In this document: positions 18,415-28,031 of the stretch, one piece after another
Position numbering within the stretch: position 1 is the first letter of the stretch
Layout of the letters: every line of letters begins with the position of its first letter
NCBI RefSeq assembly: GCF_963666145.1
Contig: NZ_OY762614.1
Location: 3,772,501-3,836,500 of the forward strand
DNA length: 64,000 bases
Origin: an uncultured Desulfobacter sp.
Lineage (GTDB): Bacteria; Desulfobacterota; Desulfobacteria; Desulfobacterales; Desulfobacteraceae
Direction of reading: 5' to 3'
Position numbers and translations under genes: made by a program
Notes under the pieces: generated by a model
What the model saw: only the letters and a program-made list of their open reading frames with translations
Told to the model about the DNA's origin: nothing
The model's database searches: none

Positions 18415-18460
18415 AAAAACCTAACACTCACAACCGTAAAGTTGTGAGCGTTAGGTTTTT
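18415..18460 (+). terminator. Strong intrinsic terminator after leuD
   Basis: A 20-base arm (AAAAACCTAACACTCACAAC) pairs with GTTGTGAGCGTTAGGTTTTT around a 6-base loop, with one mismatch. The A and T runs at the ends make it able to work in both directions. Confidence 0.85.
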
Positions 18461-18626
18461 GCAGTAAGTGATGTTATTGGTTCCTGGAAATTTACGATGA
18501 AATTGCTCTGGGGACCAACTCATTGGAATGAACATACATAACATTGGGTCTCATTGACCTTGCAATCAAACAATAATGGGAATAAAATTATTTGCCAATT
18601 TGGGGATTGTAGAATAACATTTTGTG

Positions 18627-19451
18627 ATGCGAACCGATAAAAGAACATATCAAAAATCGTTTATTCTTGACATGGATGGTGTCATCTATACAGGATCAAA
18701 ACTTATTTCTAGTGCTGCGGATTTTGTGCATCGCCTCAAAAAAAAAGATTTCAAATTTCTTTTTTTGACCAATAATTCTTATCACACCCCCAAACAGCTC
18801 AAGAACCGCCTCTCTGAAATGGGAATCAATGTAACACAGGATCATTTTTATACGTCGGCCATGGCCACGGCAAGTTTTTTGTCTACCCAGAAGCCTGTGG
18901 ACTGTTCGGCTTATGTGATTGGTGGACAGGGCGTTATAGAAGAATTTGGAAAACATAACATAAAAATTACGTCCGAAAATCCGGACTATGTGGTGCTTGG
19001 GGAAACCGAGGAGTATGATTACAAAAAAATTATTGAGGCGACCCATCTGATCCGGGAAGGTGCAAAATTTATTGCAACGAATTCGGATTTGACCGGACCA
19101 ACCCTCCGGGGCCCGGTGCCTGCCTGCGGCGCTCTGGTGGCCCCCATCGAAAAGGTGACCGGCATCGCTCCCTATTTTCTTGGAAAACCCAATCCCACCA
19201 TGATGTACTGGGCCCGGAAAAAAATGGGCGTCCATTCAGCCAATTGCTTTATGATCGGTGACAGAATGGATACCGATATTATCGGGGGCCTGGAATCGGG
19301 CATGACAACCTGTCTGGTTCTCACAGGCGTGACCTCCCGGAAGCGCATAAGCCGTTTCCCCTATCAGCCAGATTATGTGTTTAACAATTTGGGTGAAATT
19401 GATCCTGATGCGATATTATCTAAAAGGGACCGGGTGGAAACGGATTTGTGA
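18627..19451 (+). CDS. HAD-superfamily phosphatase, NagD-like
   Basis: About 274 residues. Motif I is DMDGVIYTG with the nucleophile Asp near residue 15; FLTNNSY gives motif II; FLGKPNPTMM supplies the motif III Lys; MIGDRMDTDI supplies the acidic motif IV. The C2-type cap between them matches NagD/4-nitrophenylphosphatase proteins, which dephosphorylate nucleotides or sugar phosphates. The start is taken at the ATG directly after a GTG; the upstream ribosome binding site is weak. It stands alone. Confidence 0.88.
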   Translation: MRTDKRTYQKSFILDMDGVIYTGSKLISSAADFVHRLKKKDFKFLFLTNNSYHTPKQLKNRLSEMGINVTQDHFYTSAMATASFLSTQKPVDCSAYVIGGQGVIEEFGKHNIKITSENPDYVVLGETEEYDYKKIIEATHLIREGAKFIATNSDLTGPTLRGPVPACGALVAPIEKVTGIAPYFLGKPNPTMMYWARKKMGVHSANCFMIGDRMDTDIIGGLESGMTTCLVLTGVTSRKRISRFPYQPDYVFNNLGEIDPDAILSKRDRVETDL

Positions 19452-19516
19452 CGGGTTCGGGCCTCGTCAATGAGGGTCAACAGCTTATTTATCAGTGAAT
19501 TTTGATCCCGTAACGT

Positions 19517-21706
19517 TTATTTCTTCCTGGACTTCACCTTTCCTGTTTTAACCACCATCCGGTGTGTCGTTTTCAGCCGCTTTTCCGCGTTTTTAATCAG
19601 GAGGTCAAAAGAACTGTGTGCCTCTTCACCCTGTTCCGTCTGCAGCTTGACATAGCTGCCGTCACTTTGCATCTCCCATGAATTGTGTCTGTCATTGAGC
19701 TGGATATCTATCATCTCCCGCAACAAGGCCTGCAGGCGTGGAGATTCAACGGGCGTACAGACCTCGACCCGGCTCTCAAGGTTTCGTTTCATCAGGTCGG
19801 CAGAAGATATGAAGTATTCTTCCTTGCCTCCATTGCGAAAGTAAAAAATCCTTGAATGTTCCAGAAACCGGCCGACAATGGAAATAACGCGAACATTCTC
19901 AGACAGTCCCGGAATACCTGGCCTTAGCCGACAGGAATCACGGACAATGAGATCGATGTGAACACCGGCCTGGGATGCTTTGTATAACGCTCTTGTGATA
20001 TCTTTATCTTCGAGTGCATTTGTCTTTAATTGGATGAGTCCTGCCTCTCCTTCTCCCGTTAACTTGCTCTCCCGGCAGATTTTCTCTAACAGCTTTTTTT
20101 TCAAAATATTGGGGCAGGGTAACAGCTTCTTGAATTTACGCGCGACCGTGTATCCGGTGGTCAGATAATTAAACAATTCCGTCAGGTCCGAACCGATGGT
20201 TGAATCACAGGTAAACAGCCCAAGATCGCTGTACCCCCGGGCCGTGCCTGCATGATAGTTGCCGGTCCCTATATGGGCGTAGCGGTGCAATCCGTCAAAA
20301 TCCTTGCGAATCACAAAGATCACTTTGGAGTGGGTTTTCAAGTCCACAACCCCGTAGGTCACATGGATACCCACTTCTTCTAAGGATCTTGCCCAGCGGA
20401 TGTTGGCCGATTCGTCAAAACGCGCCTTTAATTCCACAACCACTGCCACCTGCTTACCGTTCTGGGCGGCATCAATCAGAAATTGGATGACTCTGGATTG
20501 CTTGGCTGTCCGATAAAGCGTCATTTTAATGGCCAGAACTTTGGAGTCCTGACTGGCTTCCTTTATAAACCGTTCCACCGACGTATCAAAGGATTCATAA
20601 GGGTGCTGCAGGAGTATGGAGCCTTTTTCCCTGATGATATGAAAAATATTGGGATCCTCTCCAAGCAATTCCGGATGATCAACGGGTTGATGAAGGGGAA
20701 AGTGCAAATCCTGCCGGTCAAGTTCGGCAATCTGCATCAGGTCTCTTTTGGCAATGATCCCCTCAACTTCAAACACATCCTTTTCGTCATCGATATTGAG
20801 CTCGGCAGCAAGCATGCCCCGCAGGGGCAGACTCATATTCGGATTCACCTCAAGCCGGACGATTTCAGCAAATTTTCTGTCCCGGAGGGCGGATTCAATC
20901 ATAGACAGTAGATCGTTTGCCTGCTCCTGGTCGCGTTCGGTAATGGCATTGCGGGTCACTCTGAAAAAATCGCAAGACTCGATAACCATACCTGGGAAAA
21001 GTAAATCAAGGTTGTTGGCGATAACGTCTTCTAAAGGGACATATAGATCTTCCTGGCCGATCTTAATAAATCGCGGAGAGATTCCGGAGTCCACCGGAAC
21101 CTTGATTCTATTAAGATATGCGTGCTTTGAATCGGGGTAACTTACCTTAACCAGAAGGTTTAAGGAGAGGTTGGAGATAAAAGGAAACGGATGTGCCGGA
21201 TCCATGCCCTGGGGTGTCAGGAGGGGATATACATTATCGAAAAAAAATTTGTCGGCAAATGTCATCTGTTCTTTGGTCAACCGGTCGTAACCTATCAGCA
21301 CAATTCCTGCTTCAAGGAGCAGTGTCTTTAATTGTACTTCCAACATTTGGTTCTGTTTTAAAATGTCCTGAACAACACGATGGCAGTCGTCAATCTGCTC
21401 CTGAGGGGTCCGGCCGTCCACGCTTAGTTTGTGGACCCCGGCGCCGACCATTTGTTTGAGACCACCGATGCGCTTCATGAAAAATTCATCGAGATTGGAC
21501 CCAACAACCGAGAGAAAAAAGACCCGTTCCAGAAGAGGGGTTCGAGGATCCTGACCTTCATGGAGAACCCGGCGGTTGAATTCCAGCCAGGTCAACTCCC
21601 TGTTCAGGAACCATTCAGGGGATTTCAGGTCAAATTCCGTGGATATCTGTTGTTCGATCCGGATGGGCTTGTGTTCTATGAGATCATTGTGTTCATTGAG
21701 GGACAT
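19517..21706 (-). CDS. ppk: Polyphosphate kinase 1
   Basis: About 729 residues, the usual length for PPK1. The start is at MSLNEHN, preceded by GGAG. N domain: WFLNRELTWLEFNRRVLHE. The catalytic His that becomes phosphorylated lies in VVDLKTHSKVIFV, followed by YAHIGTGNYHAGTARGYSDLGLFT. The second active-site His region is near the C-terminus (FLEHSRIFYF). Reaction: reversible transfer of the ATP gamma-phosphate to polyphosphate. It is convergent with the HAD gene and divergent from the arsC-like gene. Confidence 0.95.
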   Translation of the reverse strand: MSLNEHNDLIEHKPIRIEQQISTEFDLKSPEWFLNRELTWLEFNRRVLHEGQDPRTPLLERVFFLSVVGSNLDEFFMKRIGGLKQMVGAGVHKLSVDGRTPQEQIDDCHRVVQDILKQNQMLEVQLKTLLLEAGIVLIGYDRLTKEQMTFADKFFFDNVYPLLTPQGMDPAHPFPFISNLSLNLLVKVSYPDSKHAYLNRIKVPVDSGISPRFIKIGQEDLYVPLEDVIANNLDLLFPGMVIESCDFFRVTRNAITERDQEQANDLLSMIESALRDRKFAEIVRLEVNPNMSLPLRGMLAAELNIDDEKDVFEVEGIIAKRDLMQIAELDRQDLHFPLHQPVDHPELLGEDPNIFHIIREKGSILLQHPYESFDTSVERFIKEASQDSKVLAIKMTLYRTAKQSRVIQFLIDAAQNGKQVAVVVELKARFDESANIRWARSLEEVGIHVTYGVVDLKTHSKVIFVIRKDFDGLHRYAHIGTGNYHAGTARGYSDLGLFTCDSTIGSDLTELFNYLTTGYTVARKFKKLLPCPNILKKKLLEKICRESKLTGEGEAGLIQLKTNALEDKDITRALYKASQAGVHIDLIVRDSCRLRPGIPGLSENVRVISIVGRFLEHSRIFYFRNGGKEEYFISSADLMKRNLESRVEVCTPVESPRLQALLREMIDIQLNDRHNSWEMQSDGSYVKLQTEQGEEAHSSFDLLIKNAEKRLKTTHRMVVKTGKVKSRKK

Positions 21707-21815
21707 GATGCACTCCAAATTATGTTGAGGCCTCTCATATCTTTCTAACAGTTTTCTGCGATATTAACTTCTTATTATAGTTCAGATTTTATTTAAATGT
21801 AGGGATAAAATTGCT

Positions 21816-22247
21816 ATGCAGAAAAAAAATGTACTTTTTGTTTGTGAAATGAATACATGTCGCAGCCAAATGGCTGAGGGGTGGGCGTATACCCTTCATT
21901 TTGATAAGATTAATGCTTTTTCGGCAGGCATTAGTACCGGACCGCTTGATCCGCTTGCCGTGAAAATTATGGAAGAGGAGGGAATTGACATCTCCGGCCA
22001 TGAGACCCATGCGGTGAAAGACTTTCTTCAAAAGGATATTGACTGGGTTATAACGGTTTGCGATACTGCCGCCCGGAAATGCCCCAATTTCCCGCCGGAG
22101 GTCAATGTTATTTGCCAATCCTTTGATAATCCACCCGAATTAGCACGTAACTTAAAAAATGAAGCGGATAAACTTGCTGTTTATAGACGGGTCAGAGATG
22201 AAATTAAAACTTTTGTTGAAGGGTTGCCCGAAAAAATTGCCGGGTAA
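21816..22247 (+). CDS. Low-molecular-weight phosphatase/arsenate reductase (ArsC, LMW-PTP fold)
   Basis: 143 residues. The P-loop CEMNTCRSQMAEG (Cys10 and Cys15) has the C-x-x-N-x-C-R-S-Q form typical of thioredoxin-coupled arsenate reductases and not the C-x5-R of true tyrosine phosphatases. VCDTAARKCPNFP near residue 82-92 matches the second redox Cys region of that family, and a C-terminal helix is present. Expected activity is arsenate to arsenite reduction. No arsenite pump or ArsR lies next to it. Confidence 0.78.
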   Translation: MQKKNVLFVCEMNTCRSQMAEGWAYTLHFDKINAFSAGISTGPLDPLAVKIMEEEGIDISGHETHAVKDFLQKDIDWVITVCDTAARKCPNFPPEVNVICQSFDNPPELARNLKNEADKLAVYRRVRDEIKTFVEGLPEKIAG

Positions 22248-22286
22248 ATAAAGTTTACCTTTGTGATAGTGTTTTTAGCATAACCT

Positions 22287-22327
22287 GGGGGAGACGGGTG
22301 GGACAAGCGTTTTGAGCCCGTTTCCCC
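22287..22327. terminator. Hairpin between converging genes
   Basis: GGGGAGACGGG pairs with CCCGTTTCCCC with one mismatch and an 18-base loop. It sits between the convergent 3' ends of the arsC-like and darB-like genes and could end both transcripts. No long T tract. Confidence 0.5.
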
Positions 22328-22343
22328 TTGGCGTGCCGTCCCT

Positions 22344-23492
22344 TTAAACCACAGTCAGCAGCATGAAACAATGGGAAAAGCGTCCGCTCTCAGGAATAAA
22401 GCAGAGCAGTTTTTCTCCTTTTTTTAATTTCCCCGATTTAAACAGCTCTTCCATAATAATGTAAATGGATGCTGACCCTACGTTTCCCGTATAGGGCAGG
22501 TTGGTAAACCATTTTTCATAGGGCACCTCAAATCCGGTCTCTTTCATCACCTGATAAAATTTGTCTCTGAAATAGTGTGATGAGTAGTGGGGCAGGTACC
22601 AGTCCACATCTTCGGCTTTTAACTGCCGCTTTTCGGCAATATCCCCCAGGGCCTTTCCCATGGTTTTTACAATGTGGCGGCTCAGCAGGCTGGTGTCCTG
22701 TTTAACGGCAAGCAGGTTCTCATTTAATACCTCTTTGCAGGAGTCGGCTTCCCGCCATCCGAAAATGGTGCCATCTTGATTCTGCTTGCCCCCGGCATAC
22801 ATGCAGGTGGGAAGTTCTCCGGCATAGGAGATCATGTCGATCCACTCAATTTTCAATGAAATCCCATGAGCATTCGGCGTGTTGGACAAAAATGCCGCTC
22901 CGGCACCGTCGGAAAGCATCCAGCGAAGAAAATCGGCATTGAATGCCAGCAGCGGGGCACTGGCAATATCGGCGTCGGGATCCACGGCCAGGTTGAAAAA
23001 ATTGGCCCGCATAAAAGACGAGGAGAGCTCAGACCCCGTGCAGACACCATTTGTTGATGCGCCGCTTGCAACGGACATCTGGACATATTTTAATGCGGTC
23101 ATGCCGCTCAGGCAGATCCCGGATGTGGAGACAATCTCACAGGGGGGCACCCCAAGTTCCCCTGCCACCATCATGCCATGGCCGGGAAGAATTACATCCG
23201 GACCTGTGGTGCCGCAGCTTAACACCTGGATATCATCAAGTGTGAATCCGGGGTAAGGGCAAAGCTTTTGCACCGCCCGGGCCGTGAGCTGGGCGTTATT
23301 ATGGGTGAATTTCCCGGTTGATGGATCAATGGCATAATACCGTTTTTCAATTTTATTGTTGTCCAGCATTGTTTTTTTGGTCAGGGAGGGGATCTCGTTG
23401 ATCCGGCCCAGGACATCTTCGATCTGACTGTTTAATACAGGCTGATTGGGAAGAAAACCAGATAAGTCATTAATATAAACCGGTTGAGGCAT
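22344..23492 (-). CDS. darB: KAS III-type ketosynthase, DarB-like (dialkylresorcinol pathway)
   Basis: 382 residues. Thiolase-fold ketosynthase with a Cys-His-Asn triad: Cys127 in STSGICLSGMTAL, His near 302 in WYLPHYSSHYF, Asn near 339 in YTGNVGSAS. The N-terminal DLSGFLPNQPVLN and the overall length match the KAS III-like enzymes that accompany DarA in flexirubin/dialkylresorcinol clusters. There DarB joins two fatty-acyl thioesters into the diketide precursor that DarA cyclises. Here darA and a methyltransferase lie divergently 220 bases away, which supports the assignment. It could be an ordinary FabH-like enzyme, but the context argues against that. Upstream is a shared AT-rich promoter region. 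Confidence 0.72.
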   Translation of the reverse strand: MPQPVYINDLSGFLPNQPVLNSQIEDVLGRINEIPSLTKKTMLDNNKIEKRYYAIDPSTGKFTHNNAQLTARAVQKLCPYPGFTLDDIQVLSCGTTGPDVILPGHGMMVAGELGVPPCEIVSTSGICLSGMTALKYVQMSVASGASTNGVCTGSELSSSFMRANFFNLAVDPDADIASAPLLAFNADFLRWMLSDGAGAAFLSNTPNAHGISLKIEWIDMISYAGELPTCMYAGGKQNQDGTIFGWREADSCKEVLNENLLAVKQDTSLLSRHIVKTMGKALGDIAEKRQLKAEDVDWYLPHYSSHYFRDKFYQVMKETGFEVPYEKWFTNLPYTGNVGSASIYIIMEELFKSGKLKKGEKLLCFIPESGRFSHCFMLLTVV

Positions 23493-23711
23493 TTTTTTAT
23501 TCCTGTTTCATCGGGTTGTTTTTTTTATCAACCCTTATTCATCAAAATTTAAACCAGTAAAAATATCCCAATTAAATCACAAAAGGCAAGGAGAAAACGG
23601 AAAAAGATCTTGTTGGATATGACGCCTCATTTATGATATTTCTTTTTTACCTGGCTGTCTTAAATGTCAACAGAACAGGGTTGGATCACTTAAGTGTTTA
23701 TGAGGTGAATA

Positions 23712-24803
23712 GTGGTGGATATGAAATTTGACTCGGGCAAAACAAGATCACTAAAGGCGCGTTATGAGGCGCAGAAAATTGCCTTTGCCCCTGTGGTGTT
23801 CCAGGCCGTTCGGCTGCTCAGGGATCTGAACATTCTCAAAGTCATTGAGGCGGCCGGGAAGACCGGACTTAAAATCGAAGAAATCTCAGAACAAACAGGG
23901 GTCTCCTGTTACGGAGCAACTGTTCTGTGCGAAACAGGACTGAGTCAGGACGTTCTGGAGATGAAAGACGAGTGCTATATATTAACCCGTGTGGGGCATT
24001 TTTTGCTAAATGACGAATTGACAAAAGTGAATATGGATTTTGTCCATGACGTCTGTTACGAAGGCCTTTTCCGATTGGATCAGGCCATTGAAAAGGGCAT
24101 TCCCGCGGGATTGGAGGTGTTTGGACAGTGGCCTACGATTTACGAAGCCTTAAGTGAATTGCCTGCCAAAGCCAAGAAGAGTTGGTTTGACTTTGACCAT
24201 TTTTACAGTGACTCGGCTTTTCCGGAGGCATTGCCCTATGTATTTGACCTTAACCCAAAGTCTATTTTAGACATCGGCGCAAATACCGGTAAATTTGCCA
24301 TCCAATGTGCCCGCCATAATCCGGATGTCCATGTCACGATGATGGATCTGCCCGGACAGCTTGCCAAGGCACGAGAGAATATAGCCGCCCAAGGGGTGGA
24401 CGACAGAATCACCCCATATCCTGTTTGTGATCTGCTGGATCCGACATTCGCATTTCCCGGCGGGTTTGACGCAGTGTGGATGAGTCAGTTTCTTGTATGC
24501 TTTTCCGAAGATCAGGTTTTAAGTCTGCTTGAACGGGGGAAAAAGGCTTTGGCGCCCCAGGGCAACCTGTTCATTCTGGATACTTATTGGGACCGCCAGA
24601 AATTTGAAATTGCCTCGTATTGTTTAATTAATTCCTCCCCTTATTTTACGGCCATGGCAAATGGGAACAGCCGCATGTACAGGTTTTCCAAGATAGAAGA
24701 GCTCGTCCTATATGCCGGGTTGCGCGTTGAATCCGTTGTTGACGGGCTTGGCATCGGCCATACCCTGATACGGTGCCGGGCCGATGACTCCTCCGGAAAT
24801 TGA
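23712..24803 (+). CDS. SAM-dependent O-methyltransferase-like protein
   Basis: 363 residues. Residues about 25-90 resemble the winged-helix dimerisation domain of small-molecule O-methyltransferases (VVFQAVRLLRDLNILKVIEAAGK, KIEEISEQTGVS). The class I SAM-binding fold follows with SILDIGANTGKFAIQCAR near residue 187 and a MMDLPGQLAKAREN acidic strand. Methyltransferases of this kind occur in flexirubin and resorcinol clusters, where they modify the aromatic head, so it may methylate the aryl or resorcinol moiety. The GTG at 23712 has a GAGG box upstream; an ATG 9 bases on is an alternative. darA follows after 25 bases. Confidence 0.78.
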   Translation: MVDMKFDSGKTRSLKARYEAQKIAFAPVVFQAVRLLRDLNILKVIEAAGKTGLKIEEISEQTGVSCYGATVLCETGLSQDVLEMKDECYILTRVGHFLLNDELTKVNMDFVHDVCYEGLFRLDQAIEKGIPAGLEVFGQWPTIYEALSELPAKAKKSWFDFDHFYSDSAFPEALPYVFDLNPKSILDIGANTGKFAIQCARHNPDVHVTMMDLPGQLAKARENIAAQGVDDRITPYPVCDLLDPTFAFPGGFDAVWMSQFLVCFSEDQVLSLLERGKKALAPQGNLFILDTYWDRQKFEIASYCLINSSPYFTAMANGNSRMYRFSKIEELVLYAGLRVESVVDGLGIGHTLIRCRADDSSGN

Positions 24804-24828
24804 TAATTATCAGGCAGATTGGATCAAG

Positions 24829-25743
24829 ATGAAAAAAATACTTGTCATACACTATTCACAAACCGGTCAATTGACCGATATCGTTGAATCCATACTCGTA
24901 CCGCTCAAAAAAAATGAAGATGTTTCCGTTATATACGAGGAGATTCAACCAAAGCCTGCATTTCCGTTTCCATGGTCGGCCACCCAGTTTTGTGACGTTT
25001 TTCCGGAATCTGTCGAAGGAATCCCTTGTGACATAGCGCCGGTTCAATTTGATCCCAACGGAGACTATGATCTGGTTATTCTTGCATACCAAGTCTGGTT
25101 CCTGTCCCCGTCTTTGCCCATTACAGCGTTCCTTGATTCCCCTGACGCAAAGGTCATGAACGGCCTGCCTGTTTTGACAATTATCGGGTGCAGAAACATG
25201 TGGCTGCTGGCCCATGAAACCGTGAAGCAAAAAATTGTGAAATCTGGCGGCCGTCTGTTCGGGAACATCGTTCTTGGGGATAGAACCAACAATCTGCTGG
25301 GTGTACTTACCATTGCCGCCTGGATGTTGACCGGGAAAAAACGTGTATTGTTCGGGCTTTTGCCGGATGCAGGGATATCAAATAAGGATATCCAGGAAGC
25401 CTCAATGTTTGGAAAAATTTTAATGGAATTTTTAGAGCAAACTGATCCCGAGTCTATTCAGGAGACGCTTAACAGAAACGGCGCAGTCACTGTGGTGCCG
25501 CAATATATCCTTTTTGAAAGACGCATTCAGAAAATTTTTAAAGTCTGGTCTAAATTTATTCTTAAGAAAGGAAAAAGAGGCGATTCGGCCCGTCGATTCA
25601 GGGTTCGGTTGTTTCTTGTGTATCTATTTGCCGCCATCGCTGTTATCGCCCCGGTATCTACGGTTCTTTCCATGGTGGCGGTTAAATTTAAGAAAGATGA
25701 GATCAAAAATGCAATGGACTATTTTTCAAAAAATATTGTTTAG
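24829..25743 (+). CDS. darA: Dialkylresorcinol condensing enzyme, DarA-like
   Basis: 304 residues. The N-terminal part KKILVIHYSQTGQLTDIVESI is flavodoxin/NAD(P)H-quinone-reductase-like. The run that follows (PFPFPWSATQF, PESVEGIPC, LVILAYQVWFLSPSLPI) is the hallmark, as I recall it, of the DarA family. These aromatase/cyclase enzymes close the DarB product into a cyclohexanedione that becomes a 2,5-dialkylresorcinol. The C-terminus carries a hydrophobic segment (LFLVYLFAAIAVIAPV), suggesting membrane attachment. The start is the ATG before AAAAAATACTTG; an upstream open frame exists without a ribosome binding site. Its 3' end overlaps the start of a binding-protein gene, implying co-translation. 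Confidence 0.82.
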   Translation: MKKILVIHYSQTGQLTDIVESILVPLKKNEDVSVIYEEIQPKPAFPFPWSATQFCDVFPESVEGIPCDIAPVQFDPNGDYDLVILAYQVWFLSPSLPITAFLDSPDAKVMNGLPVLTIIGCRNMWLLAHETVKQKIVKSGGRLFGNIVLGDRTNNLLGVLTIAAWMLTGKKRVLFGLLPDAGISNKDIQEASMFGKILMEFLEQTDPESIQETLNRNGAVTVVPQYILFERRIQKIFKVWSKFILKKGKRGDSARRFRVRLFLVYLFAAIAVIAPVSTVLSMVAVKFKKDEIKNAMDYFSKNIV

Positions 25744-26638
25744 GGGCTTTAAGCATAATTACAAAAGGGCGGCAGGTCTGCTTTTAGCCATTATATTGTC
25801 AGTTTTTCTTGTGTGCCTCCCAGGGTTTACCCAGCCTTTGTCCAAGGCCTTTAACATGTGCATCTTTCCTTGCACGGATGCGGCCAACAGTTTTAGAAAA
25901 TTTCATCCTCTGGTGACCTATCTTCAACAGGTGACCGGACTGAATATTTCCCTGGTGTTTCATGATGACATGGCCGGTTTTGAACGGGCATTGAAAAACG
26001 GCAGTTTTGATTTGGCGATTCAAGATCCCCAGGTGTATGTCAAATTGGCGGATCAATACAATAACGCCTTTATTCTGCAAGCCTTGACGTTTGATCAAGA
26101 GACCACCCAGCGCGGCGTCATCATTGCTAGAAAAGACAGCGGCCTGGAATGCATCAAGGACCTTCAGGGCAAAACCGTCATGTTCGGTTCAAAGCTGTCA
26201 TCCCCACGGTGGACAGCCGCAAGGCACCTGTTCGAAAAGAACGGGTTTCAGATTGATCGGGATCTGCTGAGTTATTCCAATGGCGGATGCTGTGAGGATG
26301 TGGCATTTAATGTGTTTTTAAAGGTAGTTGATGCCGGCGTGGTCTGCGATCATTTTCTTCAGGAGCATGAGAGCCGGGAGCCGGAGCTTGGCCTGGATAC
26401 CGGGCAGCTTACCGTGATTGCCGAAACCGACCGCGTCCCGACCAAAATTTTCAGCAGCCGCAAAGAGGTCAGGGCAGATGACATACGGCAGGTCACCCGG
26501 GCCTTAATCGGTCTTGACCTCCGGAATCCGGAACATCGTCAAATTCTCCAGAACGCTGATCTGGGTGGTTTTCAAAAGGCATCACCACAGGCTTTAAGCC
26601 GAATTATGGAATGGCCGGCACAAATGCAGGCGGACTGA
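25709..26638 (+). CDS. PhnD-like periplasmic binding protein, likely sensor partner
   Basis: About 309 residues from the ATG of MQWTIFQK; upstream in-frame starts lie deeper in darA and are unlikely. A signal or anchor helix (AAGLLLAIILSVFLVCLPG) is followed by a periplasmic binding domain of the phosphate/phosphonate (PhnD) type: a YLQQVTGLNISLVF strand, FERALKNGSFDLAIQDPQ, and LQGKTVMFGSKLSSPRW. No ABC permease or ATPase follows. Instead a histidine kinase and response regulator do, the arrangement of TtrS-like or three-component sensing where the binding protein detects a ligand. The ligand cannot be inferred. It contains a CC pair (GGCCED) that may be redox-active or metal-binding. Confidence 0.75.
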   Translation: MQWTIFQKILFRGFKHNYKRAAGLLLAIILSVFLVCLPGFTQPLSKAFNMCIFPCTDAANSFRKFHPLVTYLQQVTGLNISLVFHDDMAGFERALKNGSFDLAIQDPQVYVKLADQYNNAFILQALTFDQETTQRGVIIARKDSGLECIKDLQGKTVMFGSKLSSPRWTAARHLFEKNGFQIDRDLLSYSNGGCCEDVAFNVFLKVVDAGVVCDHFLQEHESREPELGLDTGQLTVIAETDRVPTKIFSSRKEVRADDIRQVTRALIGLDLRNPEHRQILQNADLGGFQKASPQALSRIMEWPAQMQAD

Positions 26639-26654
26639 ATCCGGGGCCGTTTCA

Positions 26655-28031
26655 ATGGTATTTCCTGATATTGTCAAACCCGGTTTACGGCTGAAACTGA
26701 CGGCACTGATCGAGTGTCTGGTTGTGGTGCTTGTCCTGGGTACCGGTGTCGTAACGACGTATCGTGAGAAAAGAACCCTTGAAAATGAGCTGCACAAGCG
26801 CGGGTATGCCCTGGCGGCTGATCTGGCCAGATTTACTGCCGGTCCTCTGCTCAGCCGGGATCTGCCCACATTAAGGCGGTTTGTCAATCATTCCATGGCC
26901 CAGGAGTATGTGCTGTATGTCATGATTGTGGATAATGACGATCAAATTGTGATGCACAGTGATCTCAAATTTGTGGGTAAGGATGTTTCCTTATATCAGC
27001 TTGAACCCCTGGCCCGCCATCTTGATCTGTCTGCGAAGGTCCGGATTGCCGACGCGCTGCTGGGAAATGTTTTTCTGGGCTACTCATACATGGCCGTCGA
27101 AAATGAAATCCGAACCGCCGTTAAACAGATTTTAATGCTGGGGGCCATTGCCATTACCCTGGGCGGGGTCATGGCCTATGTGCTGGCATGGTTTATTGCC
27201 GCGCCCATCAAACGCATCAGAGATGCCACAAAACAGCTTGCGGCCGGAGATCATCCGGCACCCCTTGAAATCAAAAGTGCAGATGAGATCGGTGCCCTGG
27301 CCCAATCCTTCAATGACATGGCCCAGGAACTGACCCGGCATCGGATCCATCTTCAGAATCTGGTGGATGAGAGAACAAGAGAGCTGAGAGAGCTGGCCCT
27401 GCATATTCAATTGGCCAAAGAAGATGAAGCCAAGCGCATTGCCAGGGAAATTCACGATGAACTGGGACAGAGCCTGACGGCCCTGAAAATTGATATTCAC
27501 TGGCTTAAAGGCCAGTTGTGCGAACAGACACCCGGGGTGCAGGATAAAATCGGCATCATGCTTAAGCTGATCAGTGAAACAATTAATTGTGTCCGTAAGA
27601 TCTCATCACAACTGCGTCCGGTCCTTCTGGATGATTTTGGCCTGTCCGCAGCCATGGAGTGGCAGGTAAAAGAGTTTTCGGACCGAACCGGGATCTCCTC
27701 TCATTTTTTTTCGCGTCCGGAAAACATTGTTCCCCAGCAGGACCAGGCCGTCGCGCTTTTTCGTGTTCTCCAGGAAGCCTTGACAAATGTTGCCCGCCAT
27801 GCAAGTGCAACAAAGGTGAAGGCCGGTTTGTGGGAGGCATCCAATACCATTGTGATGGAAGTGTGCGACAATGGTATCGGCATCACAAAAGCCCAGATGA
27901 CGGATACCCGGTCTTTTGGTGTTATCGGGATGCACGAGCGGGTGAAACGTTTGGGGGGAGAGCTTGAAATTGACGGTCAAAAAGGGCAGGGCACGACCCT
28001 TAGGGCCTGGATCCCCAGGGGAGAAACATAA
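26655..28031 (+). CDS. Membrane sensor histidine kinase (NarX/DegS type)
   Basis: 458 residues. N-terminal membrane segment (residues about 12-32), a periplasmic sensory stretch, a second membrane helix (ILMLGAIAITLGGVMAYVLAWFI), a HAMP domain (PIKRIRDATKQLAAG), then HisKA_3 with the phospho-acceptor His in AREIHDELGQSLTALKIDIHWL. A HATPase_c domain closes the protein (LQEALTNVARHA, VCDNGIGI, GVIGMHERVKRLGG). It starts 16 bases after the PhnD-like gene and its stop abuts the start of the response regulator. It probably reads the binding protein and phosphorylates the regulator. Confidence 0.92.
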   Translation: MVFPDIVKPGLRLKLTALIECLVVVLVLGTGVVTTYREKRTLENELHKRGYALAADLARFTAGPLLSRDLPTLRRFVNHSMAQEYVLYVMIVDNDDQIVMHSDLKFVGKDVSLYQLEPLARHLDLSAKVRIADALLGNVFLGYSYMAVENEIRTAVKQILMLGAIAITLGGVMAYVLAWFIAAPIKRIRDATKQLAAGDHPAPLEIKSADEIGALAQSFNDMAQELTRHRIHLQNLVDERTRELRELALHIQLAKEDEAKRIAREIHDELGQSLTALKIDIHWLKGQLCEQTPGVQDKIGIMLKLISETINCVRKISSQLRPVLLDDFGLSAAMEWQVKEFSDRTGISSHFFSRPENIVPQQDQAVALFRVLQEALTNVARHASATKVKAGLWEASNTIVMEVCDNGIGITKAQMTDTRSFGVIGMHERVKRLGGELEIDGQKGQGTTLRAWIPRGET